This document shows, piece after piece, positions 1 to 8,468 of a stretch of DNA of 64,000 nt. Source of the DNA: Streptococcus porci DSM 23759 (lineage in GTDB: Bacteria; Bacillota; Bacilli; Lactobacillales; Streptococcaceae). The DNA lies in contig NZ_KE384089.1 of NCBI RefSeq assembly GCF_000423765.1, positions 135,729 to 199,728 of the forward strand, read 5' to 3'. A program made the position numbers and the translations under genes. How positions within the stretch are numbered: the stretch's first letter is position 1; each line of letters opens with the position of its first letter. The notes beneath the pieces were generated by a model. It searched no databases. It had not been told where the DNA came from and worked only from the letters and a program-made list of their open reading frames with translations.

Positions 1-720
1 TCTTTTTATAATCGTATGGACCACTTGGTGGTAGTTAATCCAAGTTTTATTGATGATTTGGTTGCCTTTGGCATCGCGCGTGACAAAATTACCTATATTC
101 CTAATTTTGTCAATAAGGAGAAGTGGTATCCTTCCTCTGAGGAAAAAAGGCAGAGCATACGAAGCGAATTGGGTTTAAATGATGATGATTTTGTTGTTTT
201 AGGTGCTGGTCAGGTACAAAAACGTAAAGGTATTGACGATTTTGTAAGGTTGGCAGAAGAATTACCTCATATTAAATTCATTTGGGCAGGTGGTTTTTCA
301 TTTGGTGGGATTACAGATGGTTATGATCATTACAAGAAGATTATGGATAATCCCCCAGCTAATCTTACCTTCACTGGAATCGTTGAAGCCGATCGAATGC
401 GCGAGTTATATGCGTCGACAGATTTGTTTTTACTGCCAAGTTTTAATGAACTGTTTCCAATGACTATCTTAGAAGCGGCTTCTTGTGGGGCACCGATTAT
501 GTTGCGTGATTTGGAACTTTACAAAGTTATCTTAGAGGGAGACTATCAGCCAGCTACTGATAGGACAGCTATGAAAAAAGCTATTGAGCACTTGTCTCAA
601 GATAGCACCGCTTTGTCCCAATTAAAAGAAAAGTCTGGACACATTTCAGTTCAGTATTCACAAGAGAGACTCCTGCAAGTATGGATTGATTTTTACAGAG
701 AGCAGGCTAAATTGAGGTAG
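1..720 (+). CDS. lafB: Glycolipid glycosyltransferase LafB/CpoA-like (5' end outside window)
   Basis: This is the C-terminal part of a GT4-family glycosyltransferase. The frame is open from base 1, so the true start lies upstream of the window. LafB (CpoA) adds a galactose to glucosyl-diacylglycerol on the inner face of the membrane, giving the glycolipid that anchors lipoteichoic acid. The visible part holds the C-terminal Rossmann domain, with the nucleotide-sugar EX7E motif in FNELFPMTILEAASCGAP. The gene ends 15 bases before lafA, the usual streptococcal pair. The assignment rests on the family pattern and on this pairing. The sugar specificity is inferred. Confidence 0.8.
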   Translation, partial: SFYNRMDHLVVVNPSFIDDLVAFGIARDKITYIPNFVNKEKWYPSSEEKRQSIRSELGLNDDDFVVLGAGQVQKRKGIDDFVRLAEELPHIKFIWAGGFSFGGITDGYDHYKKIMDNPPANLTFTGIVEADRMRELYASTDLFLLPSFNELFPMTILEAASCGAPIMLRDLELYKVILEGDYQPATDRTAMKKAIEHLSQDSTALSQLKEKSGHISVQYSQERLLQVWIDFYREQAKLR

Positions 721-735
721 AATAAGGAGAAGTAA

Positions 736-2067
736 ATGCGGATAGGTTTGTTTACAGACACATATTTGCCACAGGTTTCAGGTGTGGCAACCAGTATTAG
801 GACGCTCAAAAAAGAGTTGGAAAAGTCTGGACATGAGGTCTATGTTTTTACCACCACAGATAAAAATGTCAAACGCTATGAGGATCCGACCATTATTCGA
901 CTTCCCAGTGTTCCGTTTATTTCCTTTACAGATCGTCGTATTGCTTATCGTGGTATTATGACCTCTCTCAAAATTGCTAAGAGCTACAAGTTGGATATCA
1001 TCCACACACAGACGGAATTTAGTCTGGGGCTTTTAGGAAAAATCATCGGCAGGGCGCTTAAGATTCCAGTTGTGCACACCTATCATACCCAGTACGAGGA
1101 CTACGTGGGCTACATTGCTAATGGCAAACTTATACGTCCAGGTATGGTCAAATATATTGTGCGTGGCTACCTCAATGATCTTGACGGTGTCATTTGTCCT
1201 AGTCGAATTGTACTTGATCTGTTAGACGATTATGCGGTGAAAATTCCTAAGCGGATTATTCCAACGGGTATTGATTTAGAGCGCTTTGTCCGTGACGATA
1301 TTAAAGAGGAAGAGTGGCTGGCACTGAGAGACAGGTTGGGAATTTCTAGGAACGAGACCATGTTACTCAGTGTTTCACGAATTTCCTCTGAGAAAAATAT
1401 CCAAGCTGTTCTTGACAGTCTGCCAGAAGTCTTGCGTGAAAATGACCGCATAAAGCTAGTCATCGTTGGTGACGGTCCTTATCTGGATACTTTAAAAGAA
1501 CAAGCTAAGCAATTGCAAATCACGGATAATCTTATATTCACAGGTATGGTCAGTCCCGATGAAGTCGCTCTCTACTATAAGGCATGTGATTTCTTTATCT
1601 CAGCTTCAACTAGCGAGACGCAAGGTTTGACTTACTTGGAAAGTTTGGCTAGCGGACGCCCTATTATTGCCCATGGGAATCCTTACCTTGATGATTTGAT
1701 TGAAGATAAGGCTTTTGGAACGCTTTACTACTATCCTTCAGACTTAGCGTCAGCTATTTTAGACGCTATTATAAGCACTCCCCAAATGACGAGTGAGCAG
1801 TTAGAGGAAAAACGCTGTGCTATTTCTGCTGAACATTTTGGCAAGACTGTTTATCAGTTTTATCTAGATGTCATCATCTCCAAAAGCACACAGACCACCA
1901 GAAAACGTGAAAAACTATCTCTGACAGTTGATAAAAATGATGGCGAACCAAAGTTGACCATTGAGACAGAAAGTCGTATTTTTCCTCAACGCTTAGCTAA
2001 GAACACAGCTCAGGTGGTCAAAGCTCCTTTGAAATTAGTCAAAGGTATTCGTGATTTCTTGGATTAG
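736..2067 (+). CDS. lafA: 1,2-diacylglycerol 3-alpha-glucosyltransferase LafA
   Basis: This 443-residue GT4 glycosyltransferase is the likely first enzyme of membrane glycolipid synthesis. It transfers glucose from UDP-glucose to diacylglycerol at the cytoplasmic membrane face. The N-terminus has the GT4 acceptor-side motif TDTYLPQVSGVATSI. The C-terminal half has the EX7E motif in SETQGLTYLESLASG, near residues 295-310. The length matches streptococcal LafA. A lysine-rich tail after about residue 390 could help it sit on the membrane. The start ATG follows AAGGAGA. It forms an operon with lafB upstream. A new promoter and a T-box follow its stop. Confidence 0.85.
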   Translation: MRIGLFTDTYLPQVSGVATSIRTLKKELEKSGHEVYVFTTTDKNVKRYEDPTIIRLPSVPFISFTDRRIAYRGIMTSLKIAKSYKLDIIHTQTEFSLGLLGKIIGRALKIPVVHTYHTQYEDYVGYIANGKLIRPGMVKYIVRGYLNDLDGVICPSRIVLDLLDDYAVKIPKRIIPTGIDLERFVRDDIKEEEWLALRDRLGISRNETMLLSVSRISSEKNIQAVLDSLPEVLRENDRIKLVIVGDGPYLDTLKEQAKQLQITDNLIFTGMVSPDEVALYYKACDFFISASTSETQGLTYLESLASGRPIIAHGNPYLDDLIEDKAFGTLYYYPSDLASAILDAIISTPQMTSEQLEEKRCAISAEHFGKTVYQFYLDVIISKSTQTTRKREKLSLTVDKNDGEPKLTIETESRIFPQRLAKNTAQVVKAPLKLVKGIRDFLD

Positions 2068-2087
2068 GCGAGAGATAGCTTTTATAC

Positions 2088-2115
2088 TTGAAATTTAAGA
2101 AAAACTTGCTATAAT
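2088..2115 (+). promoter_or_regulatory. Promoter of the T-box/thrS unit
   Basis: TTGAAA at 2088-2093 and TATAAT at 2110-2115 are 16 bases apart. A TG one base before the -10 makes it an extended -10 promoter. It lies just after the lafA stop and starts the T-box leader. Confidence 0.75.
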
Positions 2116-2144
2116 ACTTTGTAGAGACTTATCAATTCTAGGAA

Positions 2145-2340
2145 ATCTTTGAGAGAGTGTGCGGTCGGTGCAAGCACATAGAGGATAGGATTGACACTAC
2201 TCGGTATGATTTTATGCAAACATAAAAGGGTGGTTCCCTTATCGCCAATCTGAGGTAGTCAGGCTTTTTAGCGTGACTGCGAATGAAGGTGGAACCACGT
2301 TACGACGTCCTTTTGCGAGGGCGTCGTGTTTTCTTTTTTG
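2145..2340 (+). promoter_or_regulatory. T-box leader (threonine-type) with terminator
   Basis: T-box leaders sense uncharged tRNA and then prevent transcription termination. The AGAGAG start of stem I is at about 2150. The conserved T-box sequence AAGGTGGAACCACG is at 2286-2299. The terminator hairpin follows: ACGACGTCC (2302-2310) pairs with GGGCGTCGT (2319-2327), then a T-rich run to 2339. A possible ACT (Thr) specifier codon is at 2196-2198. That fits thrS downstream, but I have not folded stem I to prove it. Confidence 0.9.
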
Positions 2341-2359
2341 ACAAAATAAGGAGATGAAG

Positions 2360-2683
2360 TTGACCAGCATTCCACAAGAAACGCTTGATCGTTGCCTAGC
2401 TATTCGTAAGGTTTATAGAGAGTTGGAACTCAAGCACCACGACAAAGAGTGGTCCATTGAGGAAGACCTCCTGGCTTTGACCAATGATATTGGCAACATG
2501 AACCGCCTGATTATGACCAAGCAGGGTCGTTACTATGACGAAACACCCTATACCTTGGAGCATAAAATGGCTGAAAATATCTGGTGGTTGATTGAATTAG
2601 CTGACCGCCTAGATATTGATATTCAAAAAGAAATGGAAACCTTTTTAGCTCAAAAAGAAGAGTTATTGGGGATTAAAAAATAA
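2360..2683 (+). CDS. MazG-like nucleotide pyrophosphohydrolase family protein
   Basis: This small protein of about 107 residues looks all-alpha. Its C-terminal segment ([20 protein letters not shown]) resembles the last helices of the MazG/dUTPase-like NTP pyrophosphohydrolase superfamily. The likely start is TTG at 2360. The ATG at 2354 directly touches the AAGGAG at 2348-2353 and is too close, while the TTG has a 6-base spacing. It lies between the T-box and thrS, 17 bases before thrS, so it should be co-induced by threonine starvation. Substrate and role are unknown. A house-cleaning nucleotide hydrolase is inferred. Confidence 0.65.
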   Translation: MTSIPQETLDRCLAIRKVYRELELKHHDKEWSIEEDLLALTNDIGNMNRLIMTKQGRYYDETPYTLEHKMAENIWWLIELADRLDIDIQKEMETFLAQKEELLGIKK

Positions 2684-2700
2684 ATAAAAAGGAGATAAAT

Positions 2701-4653
2701 ATGCTTAAAATTACTTTCCCAGATGGTGCTGTTCGTGAGTACCAGGCTGGTGTGACAACTTTTGAAATTGCGGAGAGCATCAGCAAGTCTTTGGCGAAAA
2801 AGGCGCTTGCTGGTAAGTTCAATGGTAAATTGATTGATACCACTCGTGCTATTGAAGAGGACGGCACGCTTGAAATCGTAACGCCTGACCACGAGGATGC
2901 CTTGGACATCTTGCGTCACTCAGCGGCTCACTTGTTCGCCCAAGCGGCTCGTCGTCTTTTCCCAGACATCAAGTTGGGGGTTGGTCCAGCTATTCAGGAC
3001 GGTTTCTACTATGATACGGACAATGCGGCTGGTCAGATTTCAAATGAAGATTTGCCACGCATTCAGGAAGAAATGATGAAGATTGTCAAGGAAAACTTCC
3101 CTTCAGAACGTCGTGAGGTGACTAAGGAAGAAGCTCTTGAAATTTTCAAAAATGATCCGTACAAGTTGGAATTGATTCAGGAACACTCGGATGACGAGGG
3201 CGGTTTGACCATCTATACCCAAGGCGAATACGTTGACCTCTGCCGTGGCCCACACGTTCCGTCAACAGGCCGTATCCAGATTTTTGAATTGCTCAATGTG
3301 GCTGGTGCATACTGGCGTGGTAAGAGCGAAAATCCAATGATGCAACGTGTTTATGGTACAGCTTGGTTTGACAAGAAAGACCTGAAGGCCTATCTTCAAA
3401 TGCGTGAGGAAGCCAAAGAGCGTGACCACCGTAAACTTGGTAAGGAATTGGATCTCTTCATGATCAGCCAAGAAGTTGGTCAAGGCTTGCCATTCTGGTT
3501 GCCAAATGGAGCGACCATCCGTCGTACCTTGGAGCGTTACATCACAGACAAGGAATTGGCTTCTGGTTACCAGCACGTTTACACACCACCATTGGCTTCT
3601 GTTGAACTCTATAAGACTTCGGGTCACTGGGAGCATTATTCAGAAGATATGTTCCCAACTATGGACATGGGCGACGGTGAAGAGTTTGTTCTACGTCCGA
3701 TGAACTGTCCGCACCACATTCAAGTTTATAAAAACCATGTGCGTTCTTACCGTGAATTGCCAGTGCGTATCGCCGAGCTTGGTATGATGCACCGCTATGA
3801 GAAGTCAGGTGCATTGACTGGTTTGCAACGGGTGCGTGAGATGACTCTCAACGACGGTCATATCTTTGTCACACCTGAGCAAATCCAAGAAGAGTTCAAA
3901 AAAGCTCTCCAGTTGATTATCGATGTGTACGCAGATTTCAACCTAAACGACTACCGTTTCCGCCTGTCTTATCGTGACCCAGAGGACAAAGAGAAGTACT
4001 ATGACAACGATGAGATGTGGGAAAATGCCCAGCGGATGTTGAAAGGTGCCATGGATGAAATGGGCGTGGACTACTTTGAAGCTGAGGGTGAAGCTGCCTT
4101 CTACGGTCCGAAATTGGATATCCAAGTGAAAACTGCTCTTGGTAACGAAGAAACCCTGTCAACCATTCAGTTGGACTTCCTCTTGCCAGAACGCTTTGGT
4201 TTGACTTATATCGGTGCTGATGGTGAGGAGCACCGTCCAGTTATGATTCACCGTGGTGTTATCTCGACTATGGAACGCTTCACAGCCATCTTGATTGAAA
4301 CCTACAAGGGTGCTTTCCCAACTTGGTTGGCTCCAACCCAAGTGACTATGATTCCAATCTCTGTGGAAGCTCACTTGGATTATGCTTGGAAGGTTGCCAA
4401 GGAATTGCAAGACCGTGGCGTTCGCGTACACGTGGATGAACGGAACGAGAAGATGCAATACAAGATCCGTCAGAGCCAGACCAGCAAGATTCCATACCAG
4501 CTCATCGTCGGTGATAAGGAAATGGAAGACAATGCAGTCAACGTTCGTCGCTACGGAAGTAAGGCAACGCAAACTCAGTCTGTATCAGAATTTGTGGATC
4601 ATATCCTAGCAGATATTGCCCGCAAATCACGTCCAGCTGAAGCAGCTGAATAA
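2701..4653 (+). CDS. thrS: Threonine--tRNA ligase
   Basis: A full-length 650-residue class II aminoacyl-tRNA synthetase that charges tRNA-Thr in the cytoplasm. An N-terminal TGS domain (about 1-62) is followed by the editing/SAD domain, with HSAAH near residue 74 and the CRGPHV segment. The catalytic core has the zinc-binding MNCPHH segment and motif 3 around the [11 protein letters not shown] stretch. A C-terminal anticodon-binding domain follows. The start ATG has AAGGAG upstream. It is the main target of the T-box leader at 2145-2340 and ends in a terminator at 4661. Confidence 0.98.
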   Translation: MLKITFPDGAVREYQAGVTTFEIAESISKSLAKKALAGKFNGKLIDTTRAIEEDGTLEIVTPDHEDALDILRHSAAHLFAQAARRLFPDIKLGVGPAIQDGFYYDTDNAAGQISNEDLPRIQEEMMKIVKENFPSERREVTKEEALEIFKNDPYKLELIQEHSDDEGGLTIYTQGEYVDLCRGPHVPSTGRIQIFELLNVAGAYWRGKSENPMMQRVYGTAWFDKKDLKAYLQMREEAKERDHRKLGKELDLFMISQEVGQGLPFWLPNGATIRRTLERYITDKELASGYQHVYTPPLASVELYKTSGHWEHYSEDMFPTMDMGDGEEFVLRPMNCPHHIQVYKNHVRSYRELPVRIAELGMMHRYEKSGALTGLQRVREMTLNDGHIFVTPEQIQEEFKKALQLIIDVYADFNLNDYRFRLSYRDPEDKEKYYDNDEMWENAQRMLKGAMDEMGVDYFEAEGEAAFYGPKLDIQVKTALGNEETLSTIQLDFLLPERFGLTYIGADGEEHRPVMIHRGVISTMERFTAILIETYKGAFPTWLAPTQVTMIPISVEAHLDYAWKVAKELQDRGVRVHVDERNEKMQYKIRQSQTSKIPYQLIVGDKEMEDNAVNVRRYGSKATQTQSVSEFVDHILADIARKSRPAEAAE

Positions 4654-4660
4654 ATAAAGT

Positions 4661-4694
4661 AAGAAGTCTGAAAGGGCTTCTTTTTTGGTATAAT
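4661..4694 (+). terminator. thrS terminator followed directly by a -10 element
   Basis: AAGAAGTC (4661-4668) pairs with GGCTTCTT (4675-4682) and is followed by a T-run to 4686. The next bases are GGTATAATA, with TATAAT at 4689-4694, a promoter -10 for the following unit. The same terminator-to-promoter junction recurs at 22801 and 29744. Confidence 0.75.
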
Positions 4695-4711
4695 AGTCAA
4701 GGAAAGTGAAC

Positions 4712-4937
4712 GACAAACGCATGAAGAAAAGAGTTCCAATAAATTTCTGAAATAAAAAAATTTATTCTGAAAAGTTAGGCAGTCAAGAACAATAGTTACA
4801 GAAAGCAATCTTTTCAAGAGCTATTGATAGACAAGAAACCAAATATTTTTGAGTAAAATTTCACAAAACACCTAAAAATTTAGACTTTTGATATTTTCAA
4901 AACTTTTTCAATAAATGATTTTCTTCATGCGTTTGTC
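4712..4937. repeat. Perfect 19-bp inverted repeat enclosing 188 AT-rich bases
   Basis: The left arm (4712-4730, GACAAACGCATGAAGAAAA) and right arm (4919-4937) are perfect reverse complements. The 188 bases between them are very AT-rich and hold no gene. The unit sits between the thrS terminator/promoter and the ribosome site of a decayed gene. It could be a MITE with terminal repeats, although I see no target duplication. It could be an invertible segment, or a long-range stem in the 5' leader. No recombinase is nearby. Confidence 0.7.
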
Positions 4938-4958
4938 CTGAGGGAAGTGGTGGTTATA

Positions 4959-5849
4959 ATGAAAAGAGTAATAAAAGTTATTGTCGGTCTGATGTTAGGA
5001 ATCGTTGGTTTCTTTATTGTCATAATAGTTGGTTTGTATCTCTTATTTAGTCCCAAGGCAGCTAGTCAAGAGGAACTGGCCTTGTATCAAAGTATGCTTG
5101 AACAAGGTATGCAGTCCTATGGTTTCACTGGGGAGGTAGAGTTGACAAAATTTCGTCCTATTGCCATTGGTAACCCATGGGATGTTTTAGAGTATGATTA
5201 TACTGAAGTTGTGGATGGTCAGTCGATTACACTTCAATCTTCCGATACCTTGGTCAATGACCAGATTGAAGGTAAGGAAGAATTACAGGGAATGCTAAGT
5301 ATGGCTGCATATTTTCACGATAGCCCAAGCAGTATGTTACATCAATTTGATGGTATTGTGGACCAAGCCATGTGGCATCAGCCGAGAGGTAAGAAATTGC
5401 TGAAACAGGCACAGAAAGCTTTTAAACCCATGGAAGAGAAAGACTTCACTTTGTATGAAGTGGATGGTAGGATTAAAAACTAGGATGAGAAATTAAGTCC
5501 GTTTTATCAGAAGGTAGAAGAAAATCGCCTCAATGGTGGTGCATTCGCTGGCTTTTACGATATAAGTTTAGATTGGTTGATGGAAAAAGAGCTAGCTGTA
5601 ATTGAAGTTGAATTTTTAAATACCAAAGACTTGGGCTCTGAAGAAGACTTAGATGTGGAAGAAATATCAGCTAAATAAAAGCAACTAGTGGTTAATTTAC
5701 GACAAAAGGTAGAATCATTTGACTATTCCAAGGTTGAAGATGGTAGCTATCGAATTGGTTTTCGAAGACCTGAAGTACAAAGTACGGATTTTTTTGTAAC
5801 TATTAAGGTTAAAGAACACCAATTAACATTATTAAAAATGGAATTTTAA
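4959..5849 (+). pseudogene. Membrane-anchored protein of unknown function, broken by two in-frame stops
   Basis: A single reading frame runs from ATG 4959 to TAA 5847-5849. It is interrupted by TAG at 5481-5483 and TAA at 5676-5678, and the frame is kept throughout. The intact protein would have been about 296 residues. It starts with one membrane segment (residues 5-30, hydrophobic, VGLMLGIVGFFIVIIVGLYL) followed by an extracytoplasmic domain. The first piece alone gives 174 residues. I do not recognise the family. The retained frame points to recent nonsense mutations rather than random sequence. A start at GTG 4947 is also possible. Confidence 0.75.
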
Positions 5850-5876
5850 TCAAAAAGAACTTCTGATTTGATCCCT

Positions 5877-5925
5877 ACCCCAAAAGTTAGACAGAAAAAA
5901 TCGAACTTTTGGGGTGTTATTTTTT
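5877..5925 (+). terminator. Strong hairpin terminator after the broken gene
   Basis: ACCCCAAAAGTT (5877-5888) and AACTTTTGGGGT (5904-5915) are perfect complements, followed by a T-rich run. The left-arm sequence resembles inverted-repeat ends of IS3-type elements as I remember them, so it may be an IS relic reused as a terminator. The following 5926-6118 holds no gene that I can see. Confidence 0.7.
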
Positions 5926-6118
5926 CTATAGGTGACAGATAAAGTGGCAGACAGCTGTGATTTTTAGCGAAAAGGAAGAAAACAGGGACTCTGGATATAT
6001 CTATCGTATGATTGAAAATCGTTTCTTCTGTAAGGATGTTTGAAAATACCTATGAAATGACTTGAAAAATATTTCAATAGGAGTAAACTAGAGGTAGCTT
6101 AGTGAAAGAGGTAATGGT

Positions 6119-6493
6119 GTGAAATACTATGTTCAGTTAATGATAATTCTACTTTTTGCTCTTGCGGGTGAAACAATCAGTACCATTTTTAAGTTGCCAG
6201 TTCCAGGGTCTATTATTGGTTTAGTGTTACTCTTTTTAGCTCTGCAATTTAAGCTCATTCGTCTGAGGCATGTTGACCGTGTGGGGCAGTTTTTATTAGC
6301 TAATATGACTATTTTATTTTTACCAGCAGCTGTTGGAATTATGGAGCGCTATAATTTGGTAGCTCCTAACATTTTACCAATTCTTTTGATTATTGTAGGA
6401 GCTTTAGTCCTCAATATTACTGTCATTGTCTTTGTAGTGCGATGGATCAAAAATCATTTTGAGGGTAACTATGAGGAGGTTTACCATGACTGA
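6119..6493 (+). CDS. lrgA: LrgA/CidA family holin-like membrane protein
   Basis: A 124-residue protein with four hydrophobic segments covering nearly its whole length. The typical LrgA core KLPVPGSIIGLVLLFLAL is at about residues 22-40. LrgA works with LrgB in the membrane. Family members have been tied to control of murein hydrolases, and in some bacteria to pyruvate transport. The start is GTG at 6119, with GAGG at 6108-6111 placed 7 bases upstream. It overlaps lrgB by 8 bases. The LytST two-component regulator often found beside lrgAB is not in this window. Confidence 0.88.
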   Translation: MKYYVQLMIILLFALAGETISTIFKLPVPGSIIGLVLLFLALQFKLIRLRHVDRVGQFLLANMTILFLPAAVGIMERYNLVAPNILPILLIIVGALVLNITVIVFVVRWIKNHFEGNYEEVYHD

Positions 6494-7181
6494 AATTTTT
6501 TCAAACCCTATGTTTGGTTTGACTGTCAGTATTAGTGCCTATTTTTTGGGGGTCTTGATTTTTAGACGTTTCCCACATCCGCTAACGACGCCCTTGTTGT
6601 TAGCGACGCTATTTGTCATAGCTTTTTTATTACTGACAGGTATCTCCTATGATGACTACTATGTAGGCGGCTCTTACCTTAATACTTTGATTGTCCCCTC
6701 AACGGTAGCCTTGGGGATTCCCCTATATAAAACATTTCACTTAATGAAACACCATTATAGGAGTATTCTGTTGGGAATTTTCATTGCTACAGTTGTTAAT
6801 ACAATTTATACTGCGTTGGTAGCCAAGTTTTTTGGTATGGACTATTTTTTGGCAATTTCTCTGTTTCCAAAATCAGTTACGACAGCTATGGCTGTTGGTA
6901 TTACAGGTAAGATGGCAGGTATTACAACCATTACTCTAGTCGTAGTAGTGGCTACAGGGATTCTGACTAGTGTATTGGGACCGCTTGTCCTAAAATGGCT
7001 AAAGATTGAAGATCCTGTTGTCATTGGTCTTGCCTTGGGAGGTACGGGACATGCAATTGGAACTGGGGCTGCTATGAAATATGGTCAGGTTGCGGCTGCC
7101 ATGTCTGGTCTCGCAATTGGGGTGACCGGGATTTGCTATGTGATTGTCAGCCCAATTGTTGCGGGAATTATTTTGAATTGA
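6486..7181 (+). CDS. lrgB: LrgB family membrane protein
   Basis: A 231-residue polytopic protein of the LrgB/CidB family and partner of LrgA. Family segments are visible: LFPKSVTTAMAVGI near residue 125 and LGGTGHAIGTGAA near residue 182. I chose ATG 6486 because AGGAGG lies just upstream within the end of lrgA, and because the family begins with a short hydrophilic stretch. An in-frame ATG at 6459 would only add nine residues. The two genes are translationally coupled. Function, whether autolysis control or metabolite transport, is not decided by the sequence. Confidence 0.88.
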   Translation: MTEIFSNPMFGLTVSISAYFLGVLIFRRFPHPLTTPLLLATLFVIAFLLLTGISYDDYYVGGSYLNTLIVPSTVALGIPLYKTFHLMKHHYRSILLGIFIATVVNTIYTALVAKFFGMDYFLAISLFPKSVTTAMAVGITGKMAGITTITLVVVVATGILTSVLGPLVLKWLKIEDPVVIGLALGGTGHAIGTGAAMKYGQVAAAMSGLAIGVTGICYVIVSPIVAGIILN

Positions 7182-7224
7182 ACTGCGAAAAGATCGTCTG
7201 GTTGAAAGAGTGAGTGGTCCTAAA

Positions 7225-7249
7225 AAATGAGCTGGTTACCAGCTCATTT
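7225..7249 (-). terminator. Terminator shared between lrgB and the helicase gene
   Basis: AAATGAGCTG (7225-7234) and CAGCTCATTT (7240-7249) form a 10-bp stem. On the minus strand it is followed by a T-run (A-run 7222-7227 on plus). The helicase stop codon lies inside the stem. It may also stop lrgAB from the other side. Confidence 0.7.
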
Positions 7250-8326
7250 GACTTTTAATTGTTGATTTTTCAGGATAACTTCAGAGACCTTGGCAAACTT
7301 TTTCAATTTTTTCAGGTCTTCCGGGTGAGTGACAAAGGTAATCACGCTACCTGATTTCCCCATACGACCCGTACGACCAGAGCGGTGGGTATAGACTTCT
7401 TTGTCACGTGCTACATCAAAGTTGATGACTACTTCAAGATTTTCAATGTCAATGCCACGCGCCACCAAGTCAGTCCCTAGAAGAAGTGAAATATCGTGAT
7501 TTTTGAATTTCTCCAAGATAACCTTGCGGAATTTAACGTTGACGTCACTGGCAAGTGAAAGGGCAGAGCTTCCCGCAAATTGCAGGCGTTCTTCGGCAGC
7601 ACCAAGGTCTGACAGGTTGTTGAAAAATACAAGACCACGAAAATCAGGGATATTGGAAAACTTGCGAAGCATTTCCAGACGGTCGCGTTTATCTACTTGA
7701 ATGTAGTAATGACTGATGGTATCTAATTTTTGATCAGATAAGTCAACAATTTTTGTCTTTTCAGCTAAAGCCCAAGCCTCAACCTTGCTAGTTGCTGACA
7801 TGTAAATCATCTGGTGATTACGTGGCACATAGCTGATAATATTTTTGACAAAATGATATTGGGAATCACCCAAAAGTTCATCGAATTCGTCTAAGATGAT
7901 GGTGTCAACAGCCATCATTTTGATTTTTTTCAGTTTAACCAGTTCAAAGACACGGCCAGGGGTTCCGATTAGGATTTCAGGTCCTTTTTTCAGGCGTTCG
8001 ATTTGGCGTTTTTGACTTGACCCTGAGAGAAAAAGCTGCGCAGTTAAGCCGATTGGTTCAGCCCATTCTTTAGTGACGTCGAAGATTTGTCCAGCTAATT
8101 CAGTATTTGGTGCTAGGATAAGTAGTTGTTGTGATTTTTTTGGCTTCAGCTTGAGAAGTGCTGGTAAGAGGTAGGCAAGAGTTTTGCCAGTCCCCGTAGG
8201 GCTTATGCCCAGCAGATTTTCCCCAGAAAAAATGGGCTCAAAAATCTCTTTTTGAATGGGGGTTAGCTCGGTAAAACCAAGGGTTTCTAATTTTTCTTGC
8301 CAAATAGTTGGAAAATTGTAATGCAT
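7244..8326 (-). CDS. DEAD-box family RNA helicase (DEFD variant)
   Basis: A compact 360-residue superfamily 2 helicase with only the two RecA-like domains. Visible motifs are the Q-motif region (LGFTELTPIQ), Walker A SPTGTGKT, motif Ib TPGR, motif II as DEFD rather than DEAD, motif III SAT, and motif VI HRSGRTGR. There is almost no C-terminal tail. It probably unwinds RNA in ribosome assembly or mRNA decay. It is a single-gene unit facing lrgB. Family membership is sure. The exact orthologue (CshA/CshB type) is not determined. Confidence 0.9.
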   Translation of the reverse strand: MHYNFPTIWQEKLETLGFTELTPIQKEIFEPIFSGENLLGISPTGTGKTLAYLLPALLKLKPKKSQQLLILAPNTELAGQIFDVTKEWAEPIGLTAQLFLSGSSQKRQIERLKKGPEILIGTPGRVFELVKLKKIKMMAVDTIILDEFDELLGDSQYHFVKNIISYVPRNHQMIYMSATSKVEAWALAEKTKIVDLSDQKLDTISHYYIQVDKRDRLEMLRKFSNIPDFRGLVFFNNLSDLGAAEERLQFAGSSALSLASDVNVKFRKVILEKFKNHDISLLLGTDLVARGIDIENLEVVINFDVARDKEVYTHRSGRTGRMGKSGSVITFVTHPEDLKKLKKFAKVSEVILKNQQLKVK

Positions 8327-8401
8327 AAAGATGTCCTTTTAAAATTCTTCTTTCCCATTATAGCATGATTTATGATAAAATATGACGAAGAACATTTTTG
8401 T

Positions 8402-8457
8402 AAGGAGGAGAGTTGTTCAGTTTTTTTTAACTGAACAGGCCCTTTATTCGTGAGGGC
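8402..8457 (+). promoter_or_regulatory. udk 5' leader: two hairpins and a possible five-codon leader peptide
   Basis: GTTCAGTT (8415-8422) pairs with AACTGAAC (8429-8436), and GCCCT (8439-8443) with AGGGC (8453-8457). The second hairpin covers the only purine-rich ribosome-site candidate of udk (GAGGGC). AAGGAGG at 8402-8408 has no obvious gene after it except TTG 8413, which opens a five-codon frame (L-F-S-F-F) ending at TAA 8428-8430. The pairing is seen. A regulatory role is inferred. Confidence 0.45.
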
Positions 8458-8468
8458 TTAGACATTTT

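Noticed and set aside
3262-4572. Long minus-strand open frames opposite thrS
   Set aside because: They mirror a strongly coding plus-strand gene, lack ribosome sites and match no family.
5877-5915. IS3-type terminal repeats marking a whole insertion sequence
   Set aside because: Only a short inverted pair 15 bases apart is present, with no transposase. It works best as a terminator, although it may derive from an IS end.
6020-6040. cre-like TGAAAATCG upstream of lrgA
   Set aside because: The spacing between TG and CG is one base too long for the CcpA pattern.
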